Below, piece after piece: positions 26,278 to 34,747 of a stretch of DNA of 60,782 bases. Every line of letters begins with the position of its first letter. Position 1 is the first letter of the stretch. Under the pieces are notes generated by a model. It searched no databases, was not told the origin of the DNA, and saw only the letters and a list, made by a program, of their open reading frames with translations. The DNA is from Chloroflexota bacterium (GTDB taxonomy: Bacteria > Chloroflexota > Anaerolineae > Aggregatilineales > Phototrophicaceae). A program made the translations under genes and the position numbers. The DNA is taken from contig JAPPFH010000010.1 of assembly GCA_028875185.1 (NCBI GenBank), forward strand, positions 1-60,782, read 5' to 3'.

Positions 26278-27258
26278 ATGACAGTAAACAGCGAAGCGCG
26301 GCAGAAGGTCTTTGGCACACTGCTGGCAAACGCGCTGCTGCGTTGGGAAACCCTCGTCACCCTCATGGTTACGCTTATTCTCTTTCTCTTCGTCGGAAAT
26401 GTGAGCCTGCCCTTTATTGAATGGCAGCCCTGGTTCTGGCTGGTGCTGGGCGGCTTGGCCGAGACGGTGCTGGTCGCGTCTACCCTGGCCGATCCTGAAG
26501 CGACCGAGCAAGCCTTGGCTGAGGATTTCGAACGCGAATACGATCTGAGGAATATCCGAAACCGCATCTCGCGTGAGCGGCTGCACAGCGCATTCGAATA
26601 CCGGCGCAACATGCTTAAGCTGGCCGATGCCGCGCGCGGCGCCATGCGAACGCGCAAACGCACCCTCATCGGCGACATCAACGACTGGATCGCCCATATG
26701 TACAACTTGGCGAACCGCATTGATTACTTTGAGAACAACGATCTGGCGGCCCGCGATCTCGAACAGGTGCCGCGCAAAATCGCCAAGGTCAAACGGGAGA
26801 TCAAAAACGACAAAAACGAGCAGACGCGCCGCGACCGAATTCAGCAGTTGGATTTGCTGGAAAAGCAGTTGATGAGCCTGGAAGCGAGCAAACGCACAAT
26901 CAAGCGCGCCGAGATTCATCTTGAGAGTACCCTCTCGGCTTTAGGCACGGTTTACGCCCAGATGTCTTTGCTCGGCACAAAAGACACCGGCAGCACCCGC
27001 GGGCAACGCCTGAGCATCGAAATCAAGGATGAGATTGACAAACTGCAAGACACCATTGATGCGATGGATGAGGTTCAGTTCTATAGCCAGCAATTCAATG
27101 ATGACTTCATGAGCGCCATCGAAGAGATCGACAATGATGAGAGCCTTGACCTCGCTGAGCGGATGACGCGACAAAGACTGTCGACCGAAGGCGAGGACGA
27201 CAGCGACGAATTGGCTCGGTCCGTCGATGACCAGCGCTTGACGCAGCGCCAGCAATAG
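26278..27258 (+). CDS. Coiled-coil membrane protein downstream of pspA
   Basis: 326 residues. Two hydrophobic segments at about 23-42 (LVTLMVTLILFLFVGNVSL) and 47-65 (WQPWFWLVLGGLAETVLVAS), then ~260 residues of charged coiled coil including RDRIQQLDLLEKQLMSLEAS. The C-terminus is acidic and Gln-rich. No catalytic motif. The position behind pspA and the long cytoplasmic coiled coil suggest a membrane anchor for PspA, analogous in role and not in sequence to PspB/PspC. Inference only. Confidence 0.7.
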   Translation: MTVNSEARQKVFGTLLANALLRWETLVTLMVTLILFLFVGNVSLPFIEWQPWFWLVLGGLAETVLVASTLADPEATEQALAEDFEREYDLRNIRNRISRERLHSAFEYRRNMLKLADAARGAMRTRKRTLIGDINDWIAHMYNLANRIDYFENNDLAARDLEQVPRKIAKVKREIKNDKNEQTRRDRIQQLDLLEKQLMSLEASKRTIKRAEIHLESTLSALGTVYAQMSLLGTKDTGSTRGQRLSIEIKDEIDKLQDTIDAMDEVQFYSQQFNDDFMSAIEEIDNDESLDLAERMTRQRLSTEGEDDSDELARSVDDQRLTQRQQ

Positions 27259-27361
27259 CGCCCCCCCGCACGGTTATTGGCAATTGCAATATGGCGCTCT
27301 CCCATTTACCGCTGCGCCTTAGCGAAGAATGGCATTTCACGACGAAATCCAGGAGTACGGC

Positions 27362-27745
27362 ATGTCCGTTATCAATTGGTTCGAGGTTCCGGTCGAAGAC
27401 TTTGAACGCGCGCGCAAGTTTTACGAAACCGTCATTGGCGCGCAGCTTTTCATAAACGACATGCGCGAGACCATGGGCAGCATGCTCGGCGTCTTTCCGC
27501 ATGACGGGACGGTAGGCGGCTGCCTGGTTCATAATCCGCAATACGGCTATACGCCCTCGAGCGAAGGCACACTGGTCTATTTCACGATTGCCGGCGACTT
27601 GGATGCCGCTCTGGCGCGCGTACCGGACGCCGGCGGCGAAGTGCTGCTGCCGAAGACAGCGCTGGGCGAGAATGCGGGAGGCGGCTTTGTCGGCTGGGTA
27701 CGCGATACCGAAGGCAATAAAGTCGGTTTTTATTCGGATGAATAA
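27362..27745 (+). CDS. VOC-superfamily (glyoxalase-like) protein
   Basis: 127 residues, a single VOC module pair: INWFEVPVEDFERARKFYET, the classic first beta-alpha unit, and DTEGNKVGFYSDE at the end with the last metal-ligand Glu position of the fold. Resembles small VOC proteins related to glyoxalase and fosfomycin-resistance enzymes; substrate unknown. The ATG at 27362 is preceded by AGGAG. Converges with the ABC permease gene, leaving only 3 bp between stops. Confidence 0.85.
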   Translation: MSVINWFEVPVEDFERARKFYETVIGAQLFINDMRETMGSMLGVFPHDGTVGGCLVHNPQYGYTPSSEGTLVYFTIAGDLDAALARVPDAGGEVLLPKTALGENAGGGFVGWVRDTEGNKVGFYSDE

Positions 27746-27748
27746 AGT

Positions 27749-28765
27749 CTAATTGAAGGACTCGACAATCGGCTCGCGTTTCTGCTTGCGTGGGATCAGC
27801 GAACCCAGCCGCTGAACCAGACGCGGGGTTTCGCGCTCGATATTGATGGAGTCTTCCAATAGGTTGACCAGGGTCGTCGCCAGTATCACCAGCGTCAAAT
27901 ACATATAAGCGACAACGGCATAAGTCTCGACATAGCGAAACGACCGGCCGGAAGAGGTCTTTGCGATTTGCGTGATGTCGCGAATGCCGAGGAACGCGAG
28001 CAGCGACGAGTCTTTAATCATTGCCACGAAATCGTTGCCAAGCGGCGGCAGCACATTGCGGAATGCTTGCGGCAGAATGACCGAGCGCATCGTCTGCCAA
28101 TATGTCATGCCAACCGAGTATGCCGCTTCAAACTGACCCTTGGGTATCGACTGAATGCCGGCGCGCACCGTCTCCGACATATAGGCGCCATAGGTTACTG
28201 CCAGCGCCACGATTGCGGTGCCGGCCGAGCTGCCCCGCCAGATCAGATCTGGAATCTCCGGATCGCCCGACAGATTGCGAATGCCCTCAACAACGTTGTT
28301 GTTTATCAAGTCGCGCAATGCCGGCACGACTATAAAGCCGGTGACCAGCAGCACAACCAAAATCGGGATTCCGCGCATAACGCTGACGTAAACGGTGCAG
28401 ACATTATAGGCGGCGATGCGCAGCACGCGCATGATGCCCTTGCGCCTGGATTCGCGCGTTTGGGGCGCCGCCGGCGGATTCGAACGCACGATGCCGACGA
28501 CCACGGCGACGGACAAAGCCGTGAGGTATGAAGCAATGCTGACGAAGAGCGTCATGCTGACGCCCACAATCAGCTGATTGAAGATATTCGAATAAATCTG
28601 GTCGGTGAGAATGCTAATCGCCAGTAGGATGCCTAGAATCACCAGGACGAAAATCCAGTAAGGCAAGGTATACAGGCGCGCGAAACGCATCGCCCGACCG
28701 CGCGTCTCGGCGATGACCTCGTCTAGATCCGCTGCGTCGCGCTCAGGTGGCGAAGCTGCCGACAT
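27749..28765 (-). CDS. Polar amino-acid ABC transporter permease
   Basis: 338 residues with an extended N-terminal cytoplasmic region and 5-6 membrane spans. The HisM/GlnP-type signature is clear: EAAYSVGMTYWQTMRSVILP (EAA loop contacting the ATPase) and LPPLGNDFVAMIKDSSLLAF. It forms the channel for amino-acid uptake with the binding protein encoded just upstream (28872-30356). No ATPase gene is in the cluster, so a shared ATPase elsewhere must energise it. Confidence 0.92.
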   Translation of the reverse strand: MSAASPPERDAADLDEVIAETRGRAMRFARLYTLPYWIFVLVILGILLAISILTDQIYSNIFNQLIVGVSMTLFVSIASYLTALSVAVVVGIVRSNPPAAPQTRESRRKGIMRVLRIAAYNVCTVYVSVMRGIPILVVLLVTGFIVVPALRDLINNNVVEGIRNLSGDPEIPDLIWRGSSAGTAIVALAVTYGAYMSETVRAGIQSIPKGQFEAAYSVGMTYWQTMRSVILPQAFRNVLPPLGNDFVAMIKDSSLLAFLGIRDITQIAKTSSGRSFRYVETYAVVAYMYLTLVILATTLVNLLEDSINIERETPRLVQRLGSLIPRKQKREPIVESFN

Positions 28766-28811
28766 CTCTATTTCCCGTCAGCGCAATGAAGAATGATCGC
28801 TTATGAACAGA

Positions 28812-28835
28812 CGGGACAGAGCGAACTCTGTCCCG
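28812..28835. promoter_or_regulatory. Stem-loop between binding-protein and permease genes
   Basis: CGGGACAGAG and CTCTGTCCCG form a perfect 10-bp stem with loop CGAA. It lies between the stop of the binding-protein gene and the start of the permease on the minus strand. No U-run follows on that strand, so it is more likely an mRNA-stabilising or attenuating structure that keeps binding protein in excess than a terminator. Confidence 0.65.
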
Positions 28836-28871
28836 ATTTTGCAATGCTCGATTGTTACAGACGCCGGCGCT

Positions 28872-30356
28872 CTATCCGCCGCCACCCAGCCACTTGTTGT
28901 TGAGCGCCATTAAGCTGCCATCGGCTACCATACTTGCCAGCGCCGCGTTGAAGGGCTCTACCAAGTCGGAGTCCAAGGGGAAAATGAAGCCCAACTCTTC
29001 ATCGGTCAGCAGATCCGGCAGCAGCTTGATATCCTCGGCGTTGATCCCCACATAGCCTTGGCCCGCCACGTCGTCCATCACAACCGCGTCAACATCGCCG
29101 GCGATCAAAGCCTGCACTGCGAAGCCAAAGGAGTCGTAACCGACGATCCGCTCCTCGCCAACCAGTTCGACCGCCGTCCAATAATTCGTTGTCGCCACCT
29201 GCACGCCGACGACAAAATCGCCCGCGCTGAGTTCCGCCGCCGAGGCGAAGCGCGCTTCGCCGACGCGTGTCATGATCCGCTGCGACAATTCGACGTATCC
29301 CATCGAGAAGGCGACCAACTCCTTGCGCTCTTCCTTGATGGTGATGCCATCAGCCGCCATGTCATATTCGCCGTTGGACACCGCGATAATCATGCCCTCC
29401 CAGCTGGCTTCAATGTACTCCGGCACGCAATTCAAGCGCCCGCAGATCTCCGCCAGCGCGTCGTAATCCCAGCCTTCCGCTTCGCCGGTCTCCTCGTTGA
29501 TGAAATTGAAGGGCACGTAGGCGTTTTCAACCGCCACGGTGATAACGCGTCCGTCCAGATCGGGCAGCATCATTTCGTCTGCGGCCGCTGGCGGGAACCA
29601 CTGGGCGTTGATGGCTGCCAGGGTGCCGTCAGCCATCATGCTCTCCAAAGCCGCGTCAATGGGACCTGCAATCTCAGAATCCAACGGGTAGATAAAGCCC
29701 AGCTCCTGCGTGACGAGAATGTCCGGCAGCAGCTTGATATCCTCCTCGTTGATGCCGACATAACCTTGACCAGCCACATCGTCAATCACCACCGCGTCCA
29801 CATCCCCCGCGATCAGCGCCTGCACCGCAAAACCAAAGGAATCGAAGGCCACCAGACGGTCTTCGCCCACCAAGTCTTCCGCCGCAATGTAATTCGTCGT
29901 CGCCACCTGCACGGCGATTACAAAGTCGCCTGAGACAAAGTCTTCGGCATCGGCGAAACGATCCTCGCCGATGCGCACCATCATGCGCTGATTGACATCT
30001 ATGTAGCCGGTGGAGAAGGCGACAATCTCCTTCCGCTCATCGGTGATGGTGATGCCGCCGGCCGCCATGTCGTATTCGCCATTTGAGACGGCGACGATCA
30101 TGCCTTCCCAGCCGGTCTCGATGTATTCCAGCTCGCAATTCAGGCGCGCGCAGATTTCGCCCAGTGTATCGTAATCCCAGCCCCTGGCTTCGCCGCTAGC
30201 TTCAATGAAGTTGAAGGGCGGGTACGAATTTTCCGTTGCCACCGTCACCGTGCGCCCGCCTAGATCGGGCAGGTGGCTATCAGCAAGCACAGCGGCATAG
30301 GGTGCAATCAGCAGTAACAATACCGCAACTGTAATGAAGCGCTTAAGGACTCTCAT
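28872..30356 (-). CDS. Double-domain amino-acid ABC binding protein (SBP family 3 tandem)
   Basis: 494 residues: signal peptide (to about residue 25) and two complete SBP_bac_3 domains, about 32-255 and 268-490. Each opens alike (GRTVTVATENSYPPFNFIE and GRVITVAVENAYVPFNFIN) and shares CELEYIETGWEGMI/CVPEYIEASWEGMI and DVDAVVIDDVAGQGY. The two halves are also closely similar in DNA, so this is an internal duplication. Binds polar amino acids outside the membrane and delivers them to the permease downstream. GGGAGG precedes the ATG. Ends in GGGG. Confidence 0.93.
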   Translation of the reverse strand: MRVLKRFITVAVLLLLIAPYAAVLADSHLPDLGGRTVTVATENSYPPFNFIEASGEARGWDYDTLGEICARLNCELEYIETGWEGMIVAVSNGEYDMAAGGITITDERKEIVAFSTGYIDVNQRMMVRIGEDRFADAEDFVSGDFVIAVQVATTNYIAAEDLVGEDRLVAFDSFGFAVQALIAGDVDAVVIDDVAGQGYVGINEEDIKLLPDILVTQELGFIYPLDSEIAGPIDAALESMMADGTLAAINAQWFPPAAADEMMLPDLDGRVITVAVENAYVPFNFINEETGEAEGWDYDALAEICGRLNCVPEYIEASWEGMIIAVSNGEYDMAADGITIKEERKELVAFSMGYVELSQRIMTRVGEARFASAAELSAGDFVVGVQVATTNYWTAVELVGEERIVGYDSFGFAVQALIAGDVDAVVMDDVAGQGYVGINAEDIKLLPDLLTDEELGFIFPLDSDLVEPFNAALASMVADGSLMALNNKWLGGGG

Positions 30357-30455
30357 TTATCGCCTCCCATGTTTGACATCTTTGCGTTTGGTGGAGAAAA
30401 TCAATCGATTCTATTCTAGCACCTAATAGGCCGATGTCCTAGAAATCGCTGCGGT

Positions 30456-30483
30456 TTGACAATCTCGAATCGCCGACTATTAT
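30456..30483 (+). promoter_or_regulatory. Sigma-70-like promoter for the FAD oxidoreductase
   Basis: TTGACA (30456-30461), 16-nt spacer, TATTAT (30478-30483), 34 bases before the ATG at 30518. A GGAG ribosome-binding site lies between. The best -35/-10 match noticed in the window. Confidence 0.7.
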
Positions 30484-30517
30484 CAATTGGCAAAGAATCG
30501 CGTCAGCGGAGAATGAA

Positions 30518-31666
30518 ATGATGACCGTTTCACACTGGCAGCGCGCTGAACAGATCGAGCGCGAGATTGACTTTTTGGTTGTTGGCGCGGGTCTCGCTGG
30601 GGGCGCCGCCGCATTCTTCGCCAAGCAAGTTCACAGCCGCGATGTTGTCGTCACCGAGGCGCGCGATGTCGGGCTGGGCGCCAGCGGCCGCAACGCCGGC
30701 TTCATGATAAGCGGGCTCGATACCTATTATCATCGCGCCATTGAAGAATACGGACACGCGGTCGCGCGCGAGGTCTGGGACATGTCGCGCCGCAGCTTTT
30801 CGCACTGGCGCGAGTTCATCAGCAACGGCCCCTTTGATGTGCCCATCGACAACAGCGGCTCCCTGCTGCTGGCTGAGACGCCAGAGGAGGCGAAAGAGCT
30901 GGAGCTAGCCGCCCGCTCGCTATCGGCGGACAAGATTGAAATCGAGTATTACAGCAATGACCCGCTGGGGCGCGGCTTCTTTGCCGGCATTGAACAGCCG
31001 CTGGATGCCGGCGTTCAGCCATTTCTGCTGGCGAAGACGGTCATGGCGCAGAGCGGCGCCGAGCTGATCGCCAATAATGAGCTTTACCGCATTGAACAGC
31101 TTGATGATGTCGTGCGCGTCCATACGCGCAAATTCGTATTCACAGCGCGCTACGTCATGCTCTGCACCAACGCCTATTCGCCGATGATTGATCCTTACTT
31201 CGTCGGCAAAGTGTCGCCGATGCGCGCTCAGTGCCTTGTCACCGAACCCCTCGATCACATTCCGCTGCCTTACTGCGGTTACAGCGATTACGGCTACATG
31301 TATTACCGAACAACCTTTGACGGGCGCTTCTTGCTGGGCGGCGGGCGCAAGCAGAATCAGAGCGAGGAAAACAACACATCGGAAGATCGGCTAAACCCGA
31401 AGGTGCATGCCTTCCTCGACCGCTATCTGGCAAGGTATTTTCCTGATGTAACCGCCCCGGTGGCCCATCGATGGAGCGGCATTATGGGATTCAGTTGCGA
31501 TGGGCTGCCCCTGGTAGGGACTCTGCCGGGCAAGCCGCGCGTCGGCTTCGCCGTCGGTTTCACCGGGCATGGCTTGGCGCTGGCAGCCGCAGCCGCCGAG
31601 CGCGCCGTGGACAAGCTGCTGAATGGGATATCAGCCGGCGCAGTCGATGTCGCGCGCTTTGAGTAG
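30518..31666 (+). CDS. FAD-dependent oxidoreductase (DAO/DadA-type)
   Basis: 382 residues. N-terminal dinucleotide motif DFLVVGAGLAGGAAAFFAKQ binds FAD. GLGASGRNAGFMISG is the DAO-family segment that contacts flavin. The C-terminal GIMGFSCDGLPLVGTLPG and GFTGHGLALAAAAAE close the FAD site. Such enzymes oxidise amines or D-/N-methyl amino acids such as glycine, sarcosine or gamma-glutamyl-putrescine; substrate not determined. It lies divergent from the amino-acid transporter and converges on galactonate dehydratase. Confidence 0.88.
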   Translation: MMTVSHWQRAEQIEREIDFLVVGAGLAGGAAAFFAKQVHSRDVVVTEARDVGLGASGRNAGFMISGLDTYYHRAIEEYGHAVAREVWDMSRRSFSHWREFISNGPFDVPIDNSGSLLLAETPEEAKELELAARSLSADKIEIEYYSNDPLGRGFFAGIEQPLDAGVQPFLLAKTVMAQSGAELIANNELYRIEQLDDVVRVHTRKFVFTARYVMLCTNAYSPMIDPYFVGKVSPMRAQCLVTEPLDHIPLPYCGYSDYGYMYYRTTFDGRFLLGGGRKQNQSEENNTSEDRLNPKVHAFLDRYLARYFPDVTAPVAHRWSGIMGFSCDGLPLVGTLPGKPRVGFAVGFTGHGLALAAAAAERAVDKLLNGISAGAVDVARFE

Positions 31667-31675
31667 CGGCTGACC

Positions 31676-32827
31676 TTACCACTCCGCCACCGATCCGTCG
31701 CGGCGGCGCGTGATAGGATTGCGCCAGCGGAAACTGTGATCGGATGCCGCGCGGATCTTCTCCTCGTCCAGCTCAATGCCCAATCCCGGCGAAGTCGGCA
31801 CATCGATATAGCCATCTTCATATTGGAACACAGCCGGATCCGCCAGATAATCGAGCAGGTCGGCAGTCTCGTTGTAATGAATACCCAGGCTTTGCTCTTG
31901 AATCAAGGCGTTGTAGGCGACCGCGTCCACTTGAATGCAGGAAGCCAGCGCGATCGGACCGAGCGGGCAATGCGGCGCCAGCGCGACATCGTAGGCTTCC
32001 GCCATCGCCGCGATGCGCAGGACTTCGGAGATGCCGCCGGCGTGCGAGACATCGGGCTGGATGATATCGACGCTGCCCTCCGCCAGAATCGTCTTGAAAT
32101 CCCAACGTGAGTACATGCGCTCTCCGGTGGCGATCGGGATCGAGGTCGAGCGCTTCAGATCGAGCAGCGACTCGTTGTGCATCGGCAAGATCGGCTCTTC
32201 CACAAACATCAGGTGAAAGGGTTCAAGCTCACGAATCAGCATTTTCGCCATCGGTTTATGCACTTTGCCGTGGAAATCAACGGCGATGCTGAAATCGTCC
32301 CCCACCTGGTCCCGCACCGCCGCCACCTGCGCGACAGTGTCGTCAATATGCTGAAAAGTATCCATATAATGCAGGGTATTGGCGGCGACCATTTTGACCG
32401 CGTTTAAGCCGTCGTCCTTGCGCTGCCGCGCCTGCGCGGCGATGGCTTGCGGGCTGTCGCCACTGATGCCGGCGTAAATCTGCACGCGGTCGCGCACTTT
32501 GCCGCCCAGCAGCTCATAAATTGGCGCGCCATGATATTTTCCCTTAATATCCCACAGCGCTTGATTGACGCCGGCGATCGCGCTCATCATCACCGGTCCG
32601 CCGCGGTAGAAGCGGGCGCGGAACAAAGTCTGCCAGATGTCCTCGATCTGCCGCGGATCGCGCCCCAGCAGGAAATCCGCCATATCCTCGACCGCGCCGC
32701 GCACGGTGCCAGCCTGCCCTTCTACGATCGGCTCTCCCCAACCCGCGCAACCGTCATCGGTGGAGACCTTTAGAAAGAGCCAACGAGGCGGGACGGTAAA
32801 GAGTTCAAGCGCGCTGATCTTCATCAA
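31676..32827 (-). CDS. dgoD: D-galactonate dehydratase (enolase superfamily)
   Basis: 383 residues, the length of E. coli DgoD, with matching landmarks along the chain: PPRWLFLKVSTDDGCAGWGE, FYRGGPVMMSAIAGVNQALW, VDFHGKVHKPMAKMLI (metal-ligand Asp plus His), FVEEPILP, GERMYSRWDFK, LQP-like IIQPDVSHAGGISE, LAPHCPLGPIAL (catalytic His) and the terminal SVAEW. It dehydrates D-galactonate to 2-keto-3-deoxy-galactonate. No KDGal kinase or aldolase is adjacent. Closely related gluconate/altronate dehydratases cannot be fully excluded. Confidence 0.88.
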   Translation of the reverse strand: MMKISALELFTVPPRWLFLKVSTDDGCAGWGEPIVEGQAGTVRGAVEDMADFLLGRDPRQIEDIWQTLFRARFYRGGPVMMSAIAGVNQALWDIKGKYHGAPIYELLGGKVRDRVQIYAGISGDSPQAIAAQARQRKDDGLNAVKMVAANTLHYMDTFQHIDDTVAQVAAVRDQVGDDFSIAVDFHGKVHKPMAKMLIRELEPFHLMFVEEPILPMHNESLLDLKRSTSIPIATGERMYSRWDFKTILAEGSVDIIQPDVSHAGGISEVLRIAAMAEAYDVALAPHCPLGPIALASCIQVDAVAYNALIQEQSLGIHYNETADLLDYLADPAVFQYEDGYIDVPTSPGLGIELDEEKIRAASDHSFRWRNPITRRRDGSVAEW

Positions 32828-32916
32828 GCCACTCCCAATTTTCTAAGCCAATATCGGCAATTCAAATATAATTCTATGCTAGATAACAAGAAACAAGTGG
32901 AGAAAGGCATACACCC

Positions 32917-34308
32917 TTGAAACTTCTGAGCGGACTGTTGTCGCGGCGTCTGTTCATTCTCGCCTTGTCTTTCGCCTTCTTATTTGCGCATAACCAGGTC
33001 GCCGTATTCGCCGCATCGACTGATGAAGGCGGCGGCGGGGTGAATCCCTTCATCCCACTGATGCTGGCTTTGGGCATCATCCTATTGGCTTCGCGCGCTG
33101 GCGGCGCCATCGCCCGCCTGCTCAATCAGCCGCGCGTCTTGGGCCAGCTGATTGTCGGCGTCATCCTGGGACCGACCGTGCTGGATATGCTGCACTGGGG
33201 CATCCTCCAAGGCGTTGATCTGCAGGGAACAGTCAAAGAATTCGCTGAGTTGGGCGTGCTGCTGCTGATGTTTAATATCGGCTTGGAAGTGCATCTGAGC
33301 GAATTGGCGAAAGTCGGAAAAGTGGCGGTCTTCGCTGGCGTACTGGGAGTGGTCGCGCCGGTCGCCTTCACCTTGGCCGTCTTGCTGCCGGCGGGCATTG
33401 ACATGACGCCCGCCTTATTCGCCGGCGTCACTTTGGCCGCCACCTCCGTGAGCATTTCGGCGCAGGTGCTGCTCGAGCTGGGTTATCTCCATACCAAAGA
33501 GGGCAACGCATTGCTGGCAACGGCGCTGATTGACGATGTGCTCGCCATTCTGGCGGTATCGCTGACGCTGGTGCTGGCGGGCGCTGGAAGCGCGGACGGG
33601 AACGGAGACATGAGCCAGCTGCTCATCATCATCTTGCAGATGGCAGGTTACATCGCGGGCGCATTTCTCTTGGCTTGGTATGTCTTGCCGCGGATCATGC
33701 GTTGGATTCAGCGGCGGCCTCAATTGTCACAATCGTACGGCATTCCGATATTCGCCTTGATCAGCGCCCTGCTTTTCGGCTGGTCGGCTGAGTATCTCGG
33801 CGGCGTCGCCGCCATCACCGGCGCCTTCATCGCCGGCGTTGGCTTGAGCAAATTAGCCCCGGCAATGAAGCACGATATTGAACAGACGATGAGCCATCTG
33901 GCTTATGTTTTTCTGGTGCCGATTTTCTTCGTCGATGTCGGCTTGCAAACAGACCTCAGCGCCTTTCCGCTTGAGGCGCTGCCCTTCATGCTGATTTTGC
34001 TGCTGATGGCGGTGATCAGCAAGGTGGTCGGCGCCGGGTTTGGCGCGCGCATGGGCGGCTTCAACCTGCGCGAATCGCTGCGGGTTGGCATCTGCATGGT
34101 GTCTCGCGGCGAAGTCGGGCTGATTATTGTCTCGATCGGTTTGTCCAGCGGCGTCCTGGATGGCGGCAGCGAACTCTACGCCTCGCTCTTCATGGTCATT
34201 CTGTTGACGACCGTCTTGACCCCGCCGATGGTGCGCTGGGTATTCCAGGGCAAGAACCAGGACAAAATTGCCAATCCAGCGCTCGCGGGCGCAGCGGCAG
34301 GAGACTGA
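32917..34308 (+). CDS. CPA2-type monovalent cation/proton antiporter
   Basis: 463 residues. An unusual cleavable-looking leader (to about residue 32, ending VAVFAAS) precedes ~12 membrane spans of the Na+/H+ exchanger fold (GQLIVGVILGPTVLDML, ATALIDDVLAILAVSLTL with the ion-binding Asp pair, GISMVSRGEVGL-like CMVSRGEVGLIIVSIG). No C-terminal RCK/TrkA-N nucleotide domain, unlike KefB/C. The TTG start is chosen because GGAGAAAGG lies upstream and the frame is short before it. The next gene, 2 bp after the stop, encodes a PII-like protein that may regulate it. Confidence 0.9.
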   Translation: MKLLSGLLSRRLFILALSFAFLFAHNQVAVFAASTDEGGGGVNPFIPLMLALGIILLASRAGGAIARLLNQPRVLGQLIVGVILGPTVLDMLHWGILQGVDLQGTVKEFAELGVLLLMFNIGLEVHLSELAKVGKVAVFAGVLGVVAPVAFTLAVLLPAGIDMTPALFAGVTLAATSVSISAQVLLELGYLHTKEGNALLATALIDDVLAILAVSLTLVLAGAGSADGNGDMSQLLIIILQMAGYIAGAFLLAWYVLPRIMRWIQRRPQLSQSYGIPIFALISALLFGWSAEYLGGVAAITGAFIAGVGLSKLAPAMKHDIEQTMSHLAYVFLVPIFFVDVGLQTDLSAFPLEALPFMLILLLMAVISKVVGAGFGARMGGFNLRESLRVGICMVSRGEVGLIIVSIGLSSGVLDGGSELYASLFMVILLTTVLTPPMVRWVFQGKNQDKIANPALAGAAAGD

Positions 34309-34310
34309 CT

Positions 34311-34697
34311 ATGATGAAAATGATCATCCTCATTACATCCAATGTGGAAGATGGCCTGGAAGTCGCCACCCGTTGGCAAGAGGCGGGCGCGCCCGGCGTC
34401 ACCGTGCTCAAGAGCTTCGGCTTGTACAGCCTCCAGCGCAAGATGACGGGCGACAGTTTGGAAGTGCCGCTGCACATCGCCAGTTCCATGACCAGCATGA
34501 TGGCTTATGTGCTGCGCGAGATGGAGCTCAACAATCACGTGCTGCTATCGGTCGTGCCCAAAGAACTGGCGCCGACGCTGCTGGATGAAGCGCGCGCCGT
34601 CATGGGCGACCTGCTGGAGCCGAACCACGGCGTCGCCTTCGTCGTGCCGCTTGATGAGGCGATTGGCGTGCGTCAGCCTGAGAACGGCGATAGCTAA
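34311..34697 (+). CDS. PII/CutA-fold-like small protein coupled to antiporter
   Basis: 128 residues with a ferredoxin-like beta-alpha-beta pattern: MIILITSNVEDGLEVATRWQ, a central loop region where PII has its T-loop (LYSLQRKMTGDSLEV), ELNNHVLLSVVPKELAPTLL, and a C-terminal strand GVAFVVPLDEAIGVR that parallels the PII ending GxIFVxxVexaIRIR. PII-like proteins are trimers that bind nucleotides and gate transporters. The antiporter stop is 2 bp upstream, implying co-translation and a regulatory partnership. Assignment is by pattern and not by a signature motif. Confidence 0.6.
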   Translation: MMKMIILITSNVEDGLEVATRWQEAGAPGVTVLKSFGLYSLQRKMTGDSLEVPLHIASSMTSMMAYVLREMELNNHVLLSVVPKELAPTLLDEARAVMGDLLEPNHGVAFVVPLDEAIGVRQPENGDS

Positions 34698-34747
34698 AGC
34701 TCACCACTCCTCAGGCGCCCCCGGCGGGAAGACCGCGTATGGCAGAT

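Noticed and set aside
28812-28835. Rho-independent terminator after the binding-protein gene
   Set aside because: No U-run follows the stem on the minus strand; kept as an intercistronic stem-loop instead.
28968-29933. Long plus-strand ORF opposite the ABC binding protein
   Set aside because: Shadow of the high-GC coding strand; the translation is His/Arg-rich with no domain, while the minus strand encodes two clear SBP domains.
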